A DNA stretch of 51,236 nucleotides from Zygnema cylindricum. Its lineage: Eukaryota > Streptophyta > Zygnematophyceae > Zygnematales > Zygnemataceae. Positions within the stretch are counted from its first letter, which is position 1, and the number at the start of each line of letters is the position of its first letter. Location of the stretch: the NCBI GenBank assembly GCA_037447655.1, contig JBBHKE010000173.1, positions 83,654-134,889 on the forward strand, given 5' to 3'. This document shows positions 10,528 through 22,600 of this stretch, in pieces. Under the pieces are notes generated by a model. The model was not told where the DNA came from, did no database searches, and saw nothing but the letters and a program-made list of their open reading frames with translations. The translations under genes were made by a program, and so were the position numbers.

Positions 10528-10939
10528 GTTGCAAGTTGCTCCACAATAATGTTAAAGGGCTTCGAAGCGTCTCCAATCGACTCTTTCGGATTCATTTTAA
10601 AATTCAGAAATTAGGTACATGCATGTTGGCCGCGATTTTGAATCCCCTTTTCGAACTCATTCTCGATAGCCCGCCAACATTCGTGAGCAAAATCGTGCAT
10701 CAGAAAGTAATCATGAACTGCGGGCGTGCAAGTTTGCATTAAGCCAGTAAAGCTGCGACATTCCTTCGTCTCCACTTATTTCCCGCCTTTTGATCAGAAA
10801 TTGGCATAGGCTCCTCTCCTGTGACAAGCTGTCCTTTAATGTATCTCTTCCAAGTATAATAATTTGTTCCATTGAAAATAACGACTTTGCCGGGCATCTG
10901 TATGAGTAAAAAACCCTAGAAGTTCTTAGTGTCCGTTAT

Positions 10940-11215
10940 TGGCAACTCAGCAGTGACGAGTGGTGTTACCATGGGAGGAAAGAAGAAAAAGCCTGCAGCT
11001 CCGCAGTCTGACACTTCAGGACCGAGTCACAGAGGCTTTAGTGCTACTCAATTTGAGGAAGAAGAGACTTTCCTCACAGATTCGTCTGTACAGCAGGAGG
11101 TAGAAGGAGGTTCAGGAGTGTTCTTGACGGAGGAACGGCTTCAGACTTTGTTGACTGGAGTCCTTTAATCTGTGCTCTCGGCTGCCTCTCAGGGGGCAGG
11201 CTGCAAGTTGCCAGT
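10940..11215 (+). mobile_element. retroelement leader/gag-start relic (plus copy)
   Basis: It is an inverted copy of the 9715-10020 segment. An open frame from ATG 10971 starts MGGKKKKPAAPQ and runs 65 codons to TAA 11166-11168. It is rich in Gln, Glu and Ser, and the similarity to the other copy continues past the stop into CTCTCGGCTGCC. The protein is not recognised. Its place beyond a primer-binding-site-like sequence in the sister copy suggests the start of a gag gene, now truncated. Confidence 0.45.
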
Positions 11216-11892
11216 ATTGATAGCGGAGGAAGAGAGAGCTGGACTGAGGGTTCAGAAAGCGAGTGACAGATGGGAGACCGTGAAACGAGGCGAAATGGTG
11301 GATGAGGTTGGAGTGGAACGGAACGCGTCTTTCGGATCGTGGTGAAGTCACGTACGGAAACCGCGTTTGCGAAGGTAGATTGTAACACCATTTTTGCTGT
11401 ACAGCTCGACAGTCCAGCCGTACGGCGTTTCCAGTGTTGCGTTTTGACGTTTTTAAGGGTTTCAGTTTCGACGAATCACGACCATCCAAACGTTGTTTCA
11501 GTGTTTTATCTTGAGAACTTTAATTTTCGAACTTAAATTACAATGGTAAACTGGGAGTTCTTGCATCCAATTGGCTGAATGTGGACGAATCAAATGAGGA
11601 CATTCATGTACCAGAAGACGCGTGGAGGTATGACTCATCAGGGTGGATGTTGTGATGTACCATTCGTACTTTACAAAACATGATTCTAAATTTCTAATGG
11701 GAACGTTCGCTACAGCTTCCTGCAATAGATTTAAAAGCAAAAGTCAGACGGTTGTCCATACTCAAGAGAGACTTTTTGATTTAGGGTTTCCTGTTTTGGA
11801 CTGCTTTAGGGATTTCTACTTGTTGGAGATTTAGTTCTGCAATTTTCTGAGCCTTTTTCCATATTTTTAGTCCGTAACTACAGCTGGTGACG
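11216..11892 (+). promoter_or_regulatory. upstream region of the VPS2 gene, with reverse telobox
   Basis: No coding region is seen here. TTAGGGTTT at 11781-11789 is an exact reverse telobox about 100 bases before the VPS2 ATG, and a second TTTAGGGATTT lies near 11807. CACGTACGG and CCGTACGG occur near 11350 and 11419. The transcription start is not identifiable. Confidence 0.45.
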
Positions 11893-14800
11893 ATGAGTTT
11901 CATATTTGGAAAGAAGAAGACACCTGCAGGTAAGCTGTCGTTTTTTTAAGTGCAGCAATAGATGGTTGTATTTCTTCGAGACGGATTCTTGCCATGCATT
12001 TTCATTGGTTTGTTTCCATTTTCAAATATTTGTAGTCTGTTCTGAGAATGATGCTGGGATACTTTGTGTGCTCGGATAGTCCTTGCAAAAGAAGTTATTT
12101 TTTCGTTACTTTTCTACAGAGAGTAAAAATGATTTAATCACATGTAAGAAAAAGCAGCAAAAAGAAAAATAAGCGCTGCTTTTCCGGTGCTCTTCTTGCA
12201 CACCTAATGAGCTAACATTTTTTTTTTTAATTTCTCTTTTTACTCTTAAGCAAAGTTGTTTTCATCTGATTTTGTCGAGATCGCTAAAGCCGTGTTTAAA
12301 CGATATACTCCAAGCTGTTAATTGTTCAAGCTATCAGCTGAACGTTTAAAAGCAGTATAAACGTTCTTATGACTTTATCCTGCATACTCGCCTTGTGTTT
12401 CTCTGCACAAAAGACGCAGTCTATTTACACTTGCACTTTGATTTTTTTGGGTCAAACATGGCTCGTGCTGCCTTTTTGTGTTTAACTTAAAACTCAGGTT
12501 AAGATGTGAATGGTTAACTTCAGTAAAATTATCAATGCTCGTTTTTTTTTTTTCACCTTTTGGTTTTGGATCATGAACTGTAGCATGAACTTTGCAGAAC
12601 AACACTATTAAACGGTCCACTCTCACTCTCCCTCTCCCTCTTTCTCTCTCACTCAAACCTTCGCTCTCTCTCCTCTTCCCTCTCCCGCTCCATCTCCCAT
12701 TTCCTCTCCTCTCCTTCCCTTTTCCACTCCCGCTCTCCCCTTTTCTCTCCCCCTCTCTCCTTCCCCCTCCTTCTCCTTGGAATTCCATGGCTAGCCATCA
12801 ACATTAGTTGATGTTAGCTTTGGAATCGCAAGGAATTGGTTCTTGCAATGGAATCCCAAGGCTTTCTTTCAACTTGAGTTGCTGTCTACCTTGGAATTCA
12901 AGGAAGAAGTTTCTTCCATAGAATTCGAAGGCAACACAAAGGATATTTTAGCTGAACCTAAGGAAACACACCGCTCATTGCTATCAGAATAAAGGAAAAA
13001 ATTAGTGTAAATGCGAAATCATAATGTTTAATACTAATTTAGTGTAGAGAGACATGGTGTTTTGTAGTCTACTCCTTTAAATAGTGTTGTGAACACTATT
13101 TTATGATTTTTGGCCAAAAAAAATCGCAACCGAGTTAGTGTTATTAATTCTAACACCGATGGGCGATGTAGTATTTCTCACGGAGTTCCAAGACATACAA
13201 ACAACACTAATTGGTGTCTCCCTTGAATTTCTGTGGCTGGCCATCAACATGTGTTGGTGTTAGTTTTTGGCACAACTTTAATTGGCAAATGTTTCAGAAT
13301 TATCAATATTAATAAATGTTGGTCCTTATACTTTGTACACATTTTACCGATAATGTAGTTACTCAGTTATAATGTTTTGATTGCCTTGCAGAATTGTTGA
13401 GGGAAAATAAACGCATGCTTGACCGGTCTATTCGAGACATAGAACGAGAACGTCAACAGTTACAAACACAAGAAAAAAAGTTGATCGCCGATATAAAAAA
13501 GACAGCCAAACAAGGCCAAATGGTAAACCTCACGGGCACGTTGCAAATTTCCTTCGTTTTTCTTTCGTTTTTCTTTTGTTTATTGTACTTGATGTTTACC
13601 ATTTAGGATTCTCCTGGATTTTTTTCTGTTTTTGAAGGAAGATTGGTTTGATATGAAAAGTTTACTATTACAGAAATACGATTATTCTTCAAAAAGTTGA
13701 TAATGTGACACTTTGTGATTGTTTCTTTCAAGACATTCTGACCGTTAATTAGTGTGGATTATCAAATTTTTTATATGTTATGAAACCGGTTTCCAGGGGG
13801 CTGTGAGAGTGATGGCAAAAGATCTCATTCGAACTCGTCATCAGATTACCAAGTTTTATGGTCTCAAATCCCAACTTCAAGGAATTTCTTTACGGATACA
13901 GGTACAAATATCGATATTCTCAAGTCTAAATACAGTATATTCTCAATTGCAAACAAAGATATATTCTTAAACCTAAACAGAGACTCTTAATTCTAAATAG
14001 GGATATTCTCAAGCCTAAATATAGACAAGTTCTCAATTTTACAGGTACATGAATTCTTAATTCTAAATATAGATATTCTCCATTCTAAATATGTATGATT
14101 TTTAAATCTAGGTAGAGATACTCTTAATTCTAAATATAAATATTTTCAATTCTAACTATGAATTAACGAATTATAGTTGTAAGTTCAATGTCATGTCATT
14201 TGAGGTTAGTAGATGCTTCAGTTTTACCACGGAATTAAACGGGGAATTGTTAAATATAGCGAAGTGGATCGGGTAATTGAATATAAAAAATATATGCGAT
14301 GCAGTTTCACTCCGTTTTATTACCTGAAGCTGCTGTAAAATATAAAATTTATATTACAGTGATAGTTATAATATATAGTATAGCTGTTTTTGTTTTTTGC
14401 TTTAGTTATAAGAGCTGGAGAAGCTGATAACCTAAACTATAATACTAAAAAATACACACATTTTTGTACAAAATTGTACAATCATTTTTATGAGGATTAA
14501 AAAACACACTTGAATCATAAAGCTGTATATTTTAATCTTAAAACATGAAAAAATTCCATCGTTTAATTATTTCATGGGAAACTTTGACATAAATTTATGA
14601 CGCATGTCAGGAAAGGTAGGAAACACATGTATTATCCTTTCAAGGTTTATTCCTTTACCTGGGAACTTTCCCTTTCATTTTCCCTTTCCCTTTCCCTTTC
14701 CCTTTTCCTTTCCCTTCCCCTTTCCCTTTTCCTTTCCCTTCCCCTTTCTTTTCCCCTTTATTTTTTTTTCCCTCACCCTTACCGATTTTCTTTCCCTCTC

Positions 14801-16008
14801 CCTCTCCCTCTCTTTCTCCCTCTCCCTCTCCTTCTCCCTCTCTTTTGTTCTCATCCTCTCCCCCTCCCCCTCCTCCTCCCCCTCCCCTCCTGCTCTCCCT
14901 TTTCCCAGACTTTAAAATCGACCCAGGCCATGGCGGAAGCGATGAAGGGAGTGACTAAGGCCATGGGGCAAATGAATAAGCAGCTCAACCTTCCCGCCCT
15001 TCAAAAGATTATGCTCGAGTTTGAGAAACAGAATGAGAAGATGGAGATGACTTCGGAGGTTATGGGGGATGCGATAGATGATGCCTTGGAGGGAGACGAG
15101 GAGGAGGAGGAGACGGAGGATCTTGTGAACCAAGTTTTGGACGAGATCGGTATAGATTTGGACCAACAGGTACGTGTGGTTTCTTTTATTTATTTATTTA
15201 TCTTTTTTGCTTTATCAAAATGGACAACTTTTTTCTTTCTGTTTTTCTTTTGTTTGTCGTATTCACACGGGGTTCTGAATGTTTGACAAAAGCAACATCT
15301 TTTTCTTTTCTTAGTGGTAATAATGGATGTTTGATAATTTGACATCTTTTTTTTGTCTTTTTCACACGATTCTGAATGTCATGATTAGGGATTCGTATCG
15401 ATAGAAAATATTCAATAATCGACAATTTAGGCCCTCCATAGCCGTTCAATATATTGAATCTTATGGTCAATTAAAATTCGATATGAAGGACAGTCCAATC
15501 ATTAATATTAGATTTATGTAATATTTAGTTTTCAATATTTAATAAAGACGGCTTGAAAGGGACAATTTTTTTAGATTGGGCCTCATTCAATCATGTGTAC
15601 TGACTTATCTATATCCCCCCTTTTTTTTTTCTTTTTTAGCGTTTTGGTTTTTTTGGTCTGTAGGCAGTTTTACGGTACCCAGTGCTATTACTGTTAATAC
15701 TATTACTATTAATGCTATATTATTACTATTACTTATTAATACTGTATTATTACTATTACTATTAATGCTATTATCAGTAATAATCGTGGCAAGTGACCGA
15801 TTAATAATTGATAATATCGTTATCACTTTATCGGTTCCATAACTGATAAGGTATGAATCCGGAGTCATGATATACAATGGTTTTTTATAATATCTAAAAA
15901 TGACAACTTTTTTTTTCTTGTTCCCACAAACAGCTGAATGCGGCAACCTTTTATTTCTCTTGTGTGTGTGTGTTTGTGCGTGCGTGCGTGCGTGTGTGTG
16001 TGTGTGTG

Positions 16009-16069
<61 letters not shown>

Positions 16070-16803
16070 CTTATGTTTTCTTTTTATGTTTTTTAGCTAT
16101 ATGCAGTTTTCGAGTAAATGTGTAAAGACTGGTGGAATGTATTTTTACAGCTCTATTTTTCAGTTTTTTTAACTTTTTTATCACCCCAACATGTAATAGT
16201 GTGGATAAAATATGTTGTTTCTATACTTCTGCTGTTGTCATGTTACAGTTAAGAGTTTTTGTCAGAACTGATATTTTTATCTTTTAGTGGTTTCTATGCA
16301 ACAGTCGTCATGCTTTGTCAGAATTGACAAAAAAAACTTTGATAATTCAAAATGTTTAAAAATCTTTCATGCCTTTGTCTTTCATGTATTTTTTTTTCTT
16401 CTTTCCTTTTTTTTTCCTTTCTTCCTTTTTATATCAAAACTGAAGAAAAATTTCTTACATCTTAAACCTTAAAGTCATCCTCTTTCCATGCGTTCTTTTG
16501 TATTTTGCCAAAAACCCCGTCTTCTTATCGTGCTCGTCAGTAACTGTTGAAAAAAGCTCTTAAGAAACCTTTCCTTTTCCTCTCTATCTGAATCCCCTTT
16601 TTCTTTTTTTTTCCCTTTTTTGTCTTATCCTTTTTTTGTCTTTTCTGCAGTTGGTGAATGCTCCTGCAGGTTCGGCCCAGCCTCAGGCCCAAACCTCGAC
16701 GGCAAAAGTGGCCCAACCAGCGGCAGCCGGAGGACCGCCGCCGGAGGGAGACGGGATCGACAGCGACTTACAAGCTCGATTAGACAATTTAAGGCGAATG
16801 TAG
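11893..16803 (+). CDS. VPS2: ESCRT-III subunit VPS2 / CHMP2
   Basis: The five coding exons are 11893-11929, 13392-13522, 13797-13901, 14909-15169 and 16651-16803, giving 228 aa, close to the usual 210-230. The start MSFIFGKKKTPAELLREN is the hallmark of VPS2/CHMP2A, and the basic, coiled-coil Snf7 core follows (about residues 13-185, including RTRHQITKFYGLKSQLQGIS). An acidic stretch (GDEEEEETEDL) leads into an Ala/Pro/Gln-rich linker, and the C-terminus DLQARLDNLRRM is the MIM1 helix that binds the MIT domain of the VPS4 ATPase. VPS2 co-assembles with VPS24 and the Snf7 polymer to remodel and cut membranes at endosomes and during cytokinesis. All introns are GT-AG. Intron 1 holds a MITE and a CT tract, intron 3 a degenerate tandem array and a CT tract, and intron 4 a TG microsatellite. 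Confidence 0.95.
12968..13170. mobile_element. MITE, TACACCG-ended family (copy G) in VPS2 intron 1
   Basis: The left end ACACCGCTCATTGCTATCAG and the right end (reverse complement TACATCGCCCATCGGTGTTA) are imperfect inverted repeats. The interior contains TCGCAACCGAGTTAGTG, recalling the CGCAACCGTC core of copies A and F. Confidence 0.55.
13905..14160. repeat. degenerate tandem repeat in VPS2 intron 3
   Basis: About ten imperfect copies of a unit near 22-25 bases, of the type GATATTCTCAATTCTAAATA, run head to tail just after exon 3. Unit length and sequence vary. Confidence 0.65.
14665..14906 (+). repeat. (CCCTTT)n to (CCCTCT)n polypyrimidine tract before VPS2 exon 4
   Basis: The sense strand is nearly all C and T for about 240 bases up to the acceptor TTTCCCAG of exon 4. 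The first part is CCCTTTC units, the second CCCTCTC. It acts in effect as a giant polypyrimidine tract. Confidence 0.85.
15680..15790. repeat. ATT-type microsatellite-like repeats
   Basis: Degenerate TATTACTATTA repeats in VPS2 intron 4. Confidence 0.7.
15961..16068. repeat. (TG)n microsatellite
   Basis: About 108 bases of alternating TG with a few CG interruptions (TGCG) lie in VPS2 intron 4. Confidence 0.95.
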
Positions 16804-16812
16804 GATCTTTAG

Positions 16813-16813
<1 letters not shown>

Positions 16814-16862
<49 letters not shown>
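16814..16862. repeat. (TA)n microsatellite in the VPS2 3' UTR
   Basis: About 45 bases of alternating TA begin some 12 bases after the VPS2 stop codon, so they would lie in the 3' UTR of the mRNA, where an (AU)n hairpin is possible. Confidence 0.9.
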
Positions 16863-16863
<1 letters not shown>

Positions 16864-17857
16864 GGATAAATGTAATTTGTTCGTCTGGGTGTATGTAGGT
16901 TTTTCTTGTCCAAGTGAGATTGTTGAAGTAAGCCAGATTCAGTTGTTTGGTAGGGTAGGTTTTCTAAGATTTTCGTCACTTGGTTTTTTTTTTTTTTTGT
17001 TGTTGTGTAGTTTGATGTATGTCATTGCGAGATGATGGAAAGCGTGACAGGTGGCAGCTGCTGGTTCGTTGTAGTGAGGCCGCTGTTCGTTCGCACATAA
17101 CATGTGTAGTGAAGATATCATTTCTGTAATGTTGTAAATTTCTTTGATTTTTTGCCATTTTCTAATTATTACAACTAACAATTTCCATCATGTAAACGCT
17201 TGCAATGGTTAATAGAGAATACATTCAGCGAGAAAGGTGGCATGTGTTTGAAGGAGTATTGGAGTAATACTCCAATGTTTTTTTAACCAGCTTATCTCGG
17301 GGGATTAGCGAACCTTGATGAGTTTTTTTGTTTGCAGTGGTTCAACGAAATAGCGACCAAATCTGAGACAAAACACACCGGACATGACACAGAATCTTAA
17401 GATCATTAAACCTAAGTCCCAATGGAACAGTTTTGCATGATGTAAATTAATACAGCTTGTGCCAGCAACTATTAGATGCATAAAGCTTGAAAAGATAAAA
17501 AATAAGCACTTCAATTTATCATATTCACAACGTAGAGGACAAAAGCACAGTCGCACGCAGGTAGATTTTTGATTGACTTATAGAGCAATAATCTTGCCAA
17601 CAAAAGACTGCAGGTCAGTTCTTTGGAACATGCAAATATCAAAGGGAGAGGGCTAAACGTCAGGTTATCTACCAGAAAAATCAAGGTTGATATACGAGCA
17701 ATGTGTGTTAGAATTTCAAAGTTTTCAAACAGTATATTCCATAACAAGTGCTTCATTTACTTCAAAAAAAATTAAAACAACTTCAGATTGCAGATTCTAT
17801 TATTGATTTTAAAGAAAATTGCTTCAATGAGATTACACAACTTGCAGATGTAAATAA
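16863..17857. other. VPS2 3' flank and intergenic DNA
   Basis: No gene is supported. There is an A/T run near 16984, and mixed AT-rich sequence follows. No repeat family was identified. Confidence 0.4.
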
Positions 17858-18764
17858 AGGCACTTTAAGTAAGGGTTTTTTCCTGTCGTTTTCCTCCAAA
17901 ACACAGCCCACAACGAGCAAATCTGCAACCGTACCAAAAAAATGAAATTACCACAGTACAATTTGCGTCAACTTGAAACTTCAAATGTACTGCCGTTTGT
18001 CGTTTAGCGAGTTTCGACCCACTTTCCCGTCCCTCCAGCTCATCTTCAAACTTCTACTCAAATCACCTCGCGAGGTGGTTTTAACTAAAGCTTCATGATG
18101 TGAACGAGTAGGCAGACATTGTCGCACGCGTCGAAGGTTTTCGATTTTTTTTTGCAGTACGCGGAGTACCAACCACTCTCCATTTCCAGCTTGTACGGAA
18201 TTTTTTCCGTGCAGGGGCCGTGGAGGGGTCTCGAGCAACGGATGCCATTCCATAAACGCAAAGTCCATGAAGACGCCTTTTCTCTCTCCCTCTCCCACAA
18301 CCGCGTCTATCTCACAATCCTTGCAATGAAAAAAAGCAATGATGGTATCAAATGAAAGATCTCTAAAAAAAAATACTTGTGAATGTATTTGGGCATATTT
18401 TGATGGCAAGTAGAGTGAGAAAGGACGAAAAAACAAAATCGGAAAACCATAGCGGAAAGATTTGGAATTAGTGACGTCGACGCTATCATAGTGAGCATGA
18501 CGTCAAAATGTTACAAATTCTAAACATCTACACATTCACACGAAACTACACGCCTACAACCGTCGCTATTTTGTAAACGTCATCAATTGTAGCAAGTTTT
18601 GTAGTCGTCTACAACCATCACAAATTACACCCGCGTGTACATCCATCACAATTTAAAGCAACGATTCAATTGCGTTACAGCGGAATACTCTGAAAGTAGT
18701 ACAGAAAATCTTTGCTAAAAAACAAAGTAACAAGACTAAGTTTCGGTTACATGGGAAAGTGCCC
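17858..18764. mobile_element. PIF/Harbinger-like non-autonomous element (copy 1)
   Basis: The right end is CATGGGAAAGTGCCC followed by TAA; the left end is TAA then AGGCACTTTAAG, a mutated version of GGGCACTTTCCC. TAA on both sides fits the 3-bp TWA duplication of Harbinger elements. The interior matches the copy at 28485-29444 in inverted orientation, including CACCTCGCGAGGTGG near 18065 and GACGTCGACGCTATCATA near 18475. The open frames inside are short and not recognisable as transposase. Confidence 0.7.
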
Positions 18765-19608
18765 TAAGGCTAGTGCAGCTTCATTATCTTTCAAGCCTTT
18801 TTAAGTGATATTTCCTCTTTAAAAACTTCGTCAGGCACTTGTACGCGGGAAAATGACCTTGCCACCACAAATGGCAAAATCAGAACTAGCATAAACAAAT
18901 ATAGCAGGCAACATAATATCCCATATAACCAGCGCCTTTCTGTGATAACTGGAGAGAGTCAGGAAAGTGAATCGAGTTGTAAATCAATGCCAAGAGAAGA
19001 ACATCAAATACCGCTTCAAAATGATATAAAAAGCAACATTACAAATACAAAAGAAATTAAATACAAATACAAAGATGTTTCTTCGACACTTGTACACTAA
19101 AAGAACTGACAAAACTTTACTTCCACACAAATTCTCAATCAAGCAAATTTAAACTACTGCCGTCCATTTAGAATGGACCAATCATCCATTTTTTCGGAGG
19201 ATGAAGCATATTTCCAATTATCCGAAAAATAACTTCTTCAGGCAATAGGCCCAATCCACAAGTTTTTGTAGACTGCAAAAAAGTAAGATACAAAAAGAAA
19301 GAAAACTGTTTCTTTCATTATGCATATACAAAGAAAAAAAAGGTTTGATTTTCTTATGTAACACCAAAGAGAAAAAAAAAACTGTTTGTTTTGTATATAA
19401 CATGCAAATGAAAAGAAGGTTGGTTGGTTTCTTATGTGTTAAAAAAAACAAGAAGTTGGTTGTTTTCTTTTCCTTTTTAAAAATAAAAGAAAAGAAAATA
19501 AATAAAAATTGCTCATTTCTTATGTAACATACAAACAACAAAAACCTTGTTTTCTTTGTTTTGAAACATGCATTCAAACATGCCAAATTGCCCAGAAATC
19601 AAAATAGC
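18765..19608. other. AT-rich flank 3' of the ankyrin gene with degenerate repeats
   Basis: No gene is supported. At 19300-19560 there are several imperfect repeats of about 50-60 bases of the type TTTCTTATGTAACA plus AAAGAAAA, rich in A and T. The 3' UTR of the minus-strand ankyrin gene probably lies at the right side of this block. Confidence 0.4.
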
Positions 19609-22600
19609 TTATGGGCGAAAAAAATAGCCGGCAAAGCATTCCAGAAAGCACAAACAATTATTAATTGAGCAAGGAAAACGGCAACAGTGTGAAAAAAGAC
19701 AAAAACGGGGGGAGAGGGGGAAGGAGGGAGGGAGGGAGGGAAAGAGACAGAGAACACACACCATAGAGTCAGCGGCTGCAGCAAATAGTAGCGCTCTCAC
19801 AGCGACCTTGAAACGGAACGGAAAATTTGAGTGAGTAGTCATGGACCACTGTGGTGGGCACCAAAATAATTCCTGTAAAAACACAATTTACGTCGTGACA
19901 AAATTCAGAAAACATACTTACCACATCTTTTGAGTGCTTGTAAAATCTTTCACTTGGTGACGCCCTACAAAACCCCGGTAAACCCTAAAAAACCTTAAAA
20001 AACTCCACTCTGACTGTGGAGATTAGACCAATAGGTCAAAGTTCTTTCCTTAAACAGAGATTTAAAGACCCGGTCCATCGAATACTTTTGAAAATACATC
20101 TTTAAAAACCCTAAAAGAAAATCGAAGTTTTGGTCCATCTGATACTTTTAAAAATACATATTAAAAAGCCAAATAAAACAGCTCTGCTAAAAACCAGAAA
20201 ATGTACCAACAGCTTTATTTTTACAAAATCCAGAACTAAGACGGTTTTGACATCAAGCTTCCACCAGATGTTCATTATTTTTTTTCAACCAAGTTACAGA
20301 AAATGGCGAAAGAGGCTCAATAAACAGTGAAGTTTTTATCTTTTTTAGACTTCTTGTTATAAAATAAAAGCCTGTTTTATTCAATATTTGAAGTGCTTTT
20401 GTAAAGCTTTTACAAGCTTATTACTCTTTAGGTTTTTATTTGTTGAGCTCATTTCTTTCCAAAATTTCCACTTGCAAAAGTTTAGGTTATATAGGTTTTT
20501 TATAATCATTTTGTCTTGTTTTAGCATTTATAAGCTATGTTAAGGAAACACGAAGAAAACATAGTCAATCCCAAAAGCTCCACAAAGAGTCATAAACGTA
20601 TGATTTAGGTCAATTTTCAAACTAATTTGCTTTTAAGAGAAACCAAACCTCAGCGAAACAAAAAACATCAATTGGCGACATATCATCCGCATCCTTTATG
20701 GACAAATCTGCCCCGTGACACACAAGAACCTCCAAATTCTACACCAAAAAGCCACAATGATAGTCCTGGAGTCATTAGCTGTCTCATTTTAAATGAAAGA
20801 ACATCAACACTTAAAAATGTCTCTAATCGATGGAGATAAATCAAGCCGTAACATCATTTGATGTTTAGACTAATGGCGATTCTATCAATCAACCACAAAT
20901 ACAAATACAATCACCCCATTTCTACACGCATCTTACCTTGAGAAAAAGGTACAATGCCCATCCCTAGTACTGTGAAGGAATATTAAAGAAAAATTAGTAT
21001 CATAAAATGCTAAATTAGTGATTTTTCAGTCCATTACACTAATTCAGTCCCCTCTATTTCCTCACCTTTGAACAAAAAATAGCGTTTATAGTATTAAGTG
21101 CTTTTTCCTTAGTAAGCGGGTTAAGCATCATCCACGTCATTCATAACACTTAAAACAGCTGCCATACTAACATACTTCTTAGCGCTAATAGCAGTTCACA
21201 GTGTTGTTCTCTTGCTTTCTAAAATAAGAAACAGGAAATTTTTCGCATAAAATAGGAAATAACATAGTAGAAGTTGCGTTAATTCAAACCTTCTGGCATT
21301 TCATCCTTGCTGCATAATGGGAAGGCGTTATTCCATAGGTAGACTGAGCATTGACAAGCTCAACCTGTCGCAGAAGAAAAAATCAGATCCAATAGAAAGG
21401 AAATTGGCATAAAACCTGTCTTTACATAGGCAAACAAAGCAAGAGTAGGGAAAAGTTTCCAACTAAGAAACAATTTGCATGACAACGAGGACGGCTCGTG
21501 CAAAAGAAGATCGGTAAACTCATTTGGATCAGCAAAACTGCTCAGTTATAAGAATTGGCGAATGTCAGAGGACTTAGAATTAACGAGGATTACTTTAATG
21601 AGTTGTCGCGCAAATGAGTTTGACAACAAAAATAAACTTCCATCAATAACTAGGAAGTTTTTTGGCGTCAAGTGGAGTGGCAAAATTAGAGCCCTGTTAA
21701 TTCATTTTATATTTGTAAATTTACATATCCTTTATCTGAAGAAGACAAAAAATGAACTCACTGTACAACAAGGCTGGTCCAATAAATAACGTAGCGTCTC
21801 TTCATTCTGATTCATTGCCGCCATATGGAGGACTGACCGTTTCATTGAATCTTTACATTCAAAATCTGCTCCTCTTCCCAACAAAAACTCAACCGCCCTG
21901 CAAGTCCCACGAACTATCAAACTACTGAAGCACGAGTGACTCAATTTACATACTTCATACTCCTGACATACAGTTGGGCAACAGTGGACCATGTGAAAAT
22001 TGACCATTTTCTGCAATCACCCCATTTCTCATAATTGAACTAATAATCTCATGACCATCTTATATGGTAATGTCAACAATCAGGGAGGCCTTGAAAAGGC
22101 AGATTTAAAGAACTTACAAAAAAACATAAGTGAAAAAACCACTTAAGAAATTTGGAGATGACTGAAATATACCTTCGATGGTTACCTCTAGCAGCAAAAT
22201 GCAGAGGTAACATTCCTGTTCCGCCCTTGCGGTTCAGAGAAGCTCCTTCTCTCAAAAGAAGGTCCATAACATGTAATTTTCCGGTCATGCAGGCCTACAA
22301 AAGACACACGAGTAAAAACAAACTGCTCAAGATTGTTTCAGTGAGATGTTTTGTCATATTGTGCGATATAGATCATAAAAGACAAGATAAATAGCTAAGA
22401 AAACATCAACTAATTTACGTTCAGTAGCTTAGAATGGCTTCTCAACAATACACTACTGATGTCATCTGCAGAATGATCCATACTCAGTGAAAACCTGACG
22501 GCCACGTAGTGATCATCATACAGATTTTTCAAAAAAGGATACCTCAGCTTTTGCAAGTAGGATTCTCAAAATCACTTGAGAAATGGTCTCTGATAATGAG

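Noticed and set aside
18085-18436. Open frames inside Harbinger-like copy 1 as a transposase
   Set aside because: No DDE or Myb-like motif is visible, the frame is not kept in copy 2, and the element is under 1 kb.
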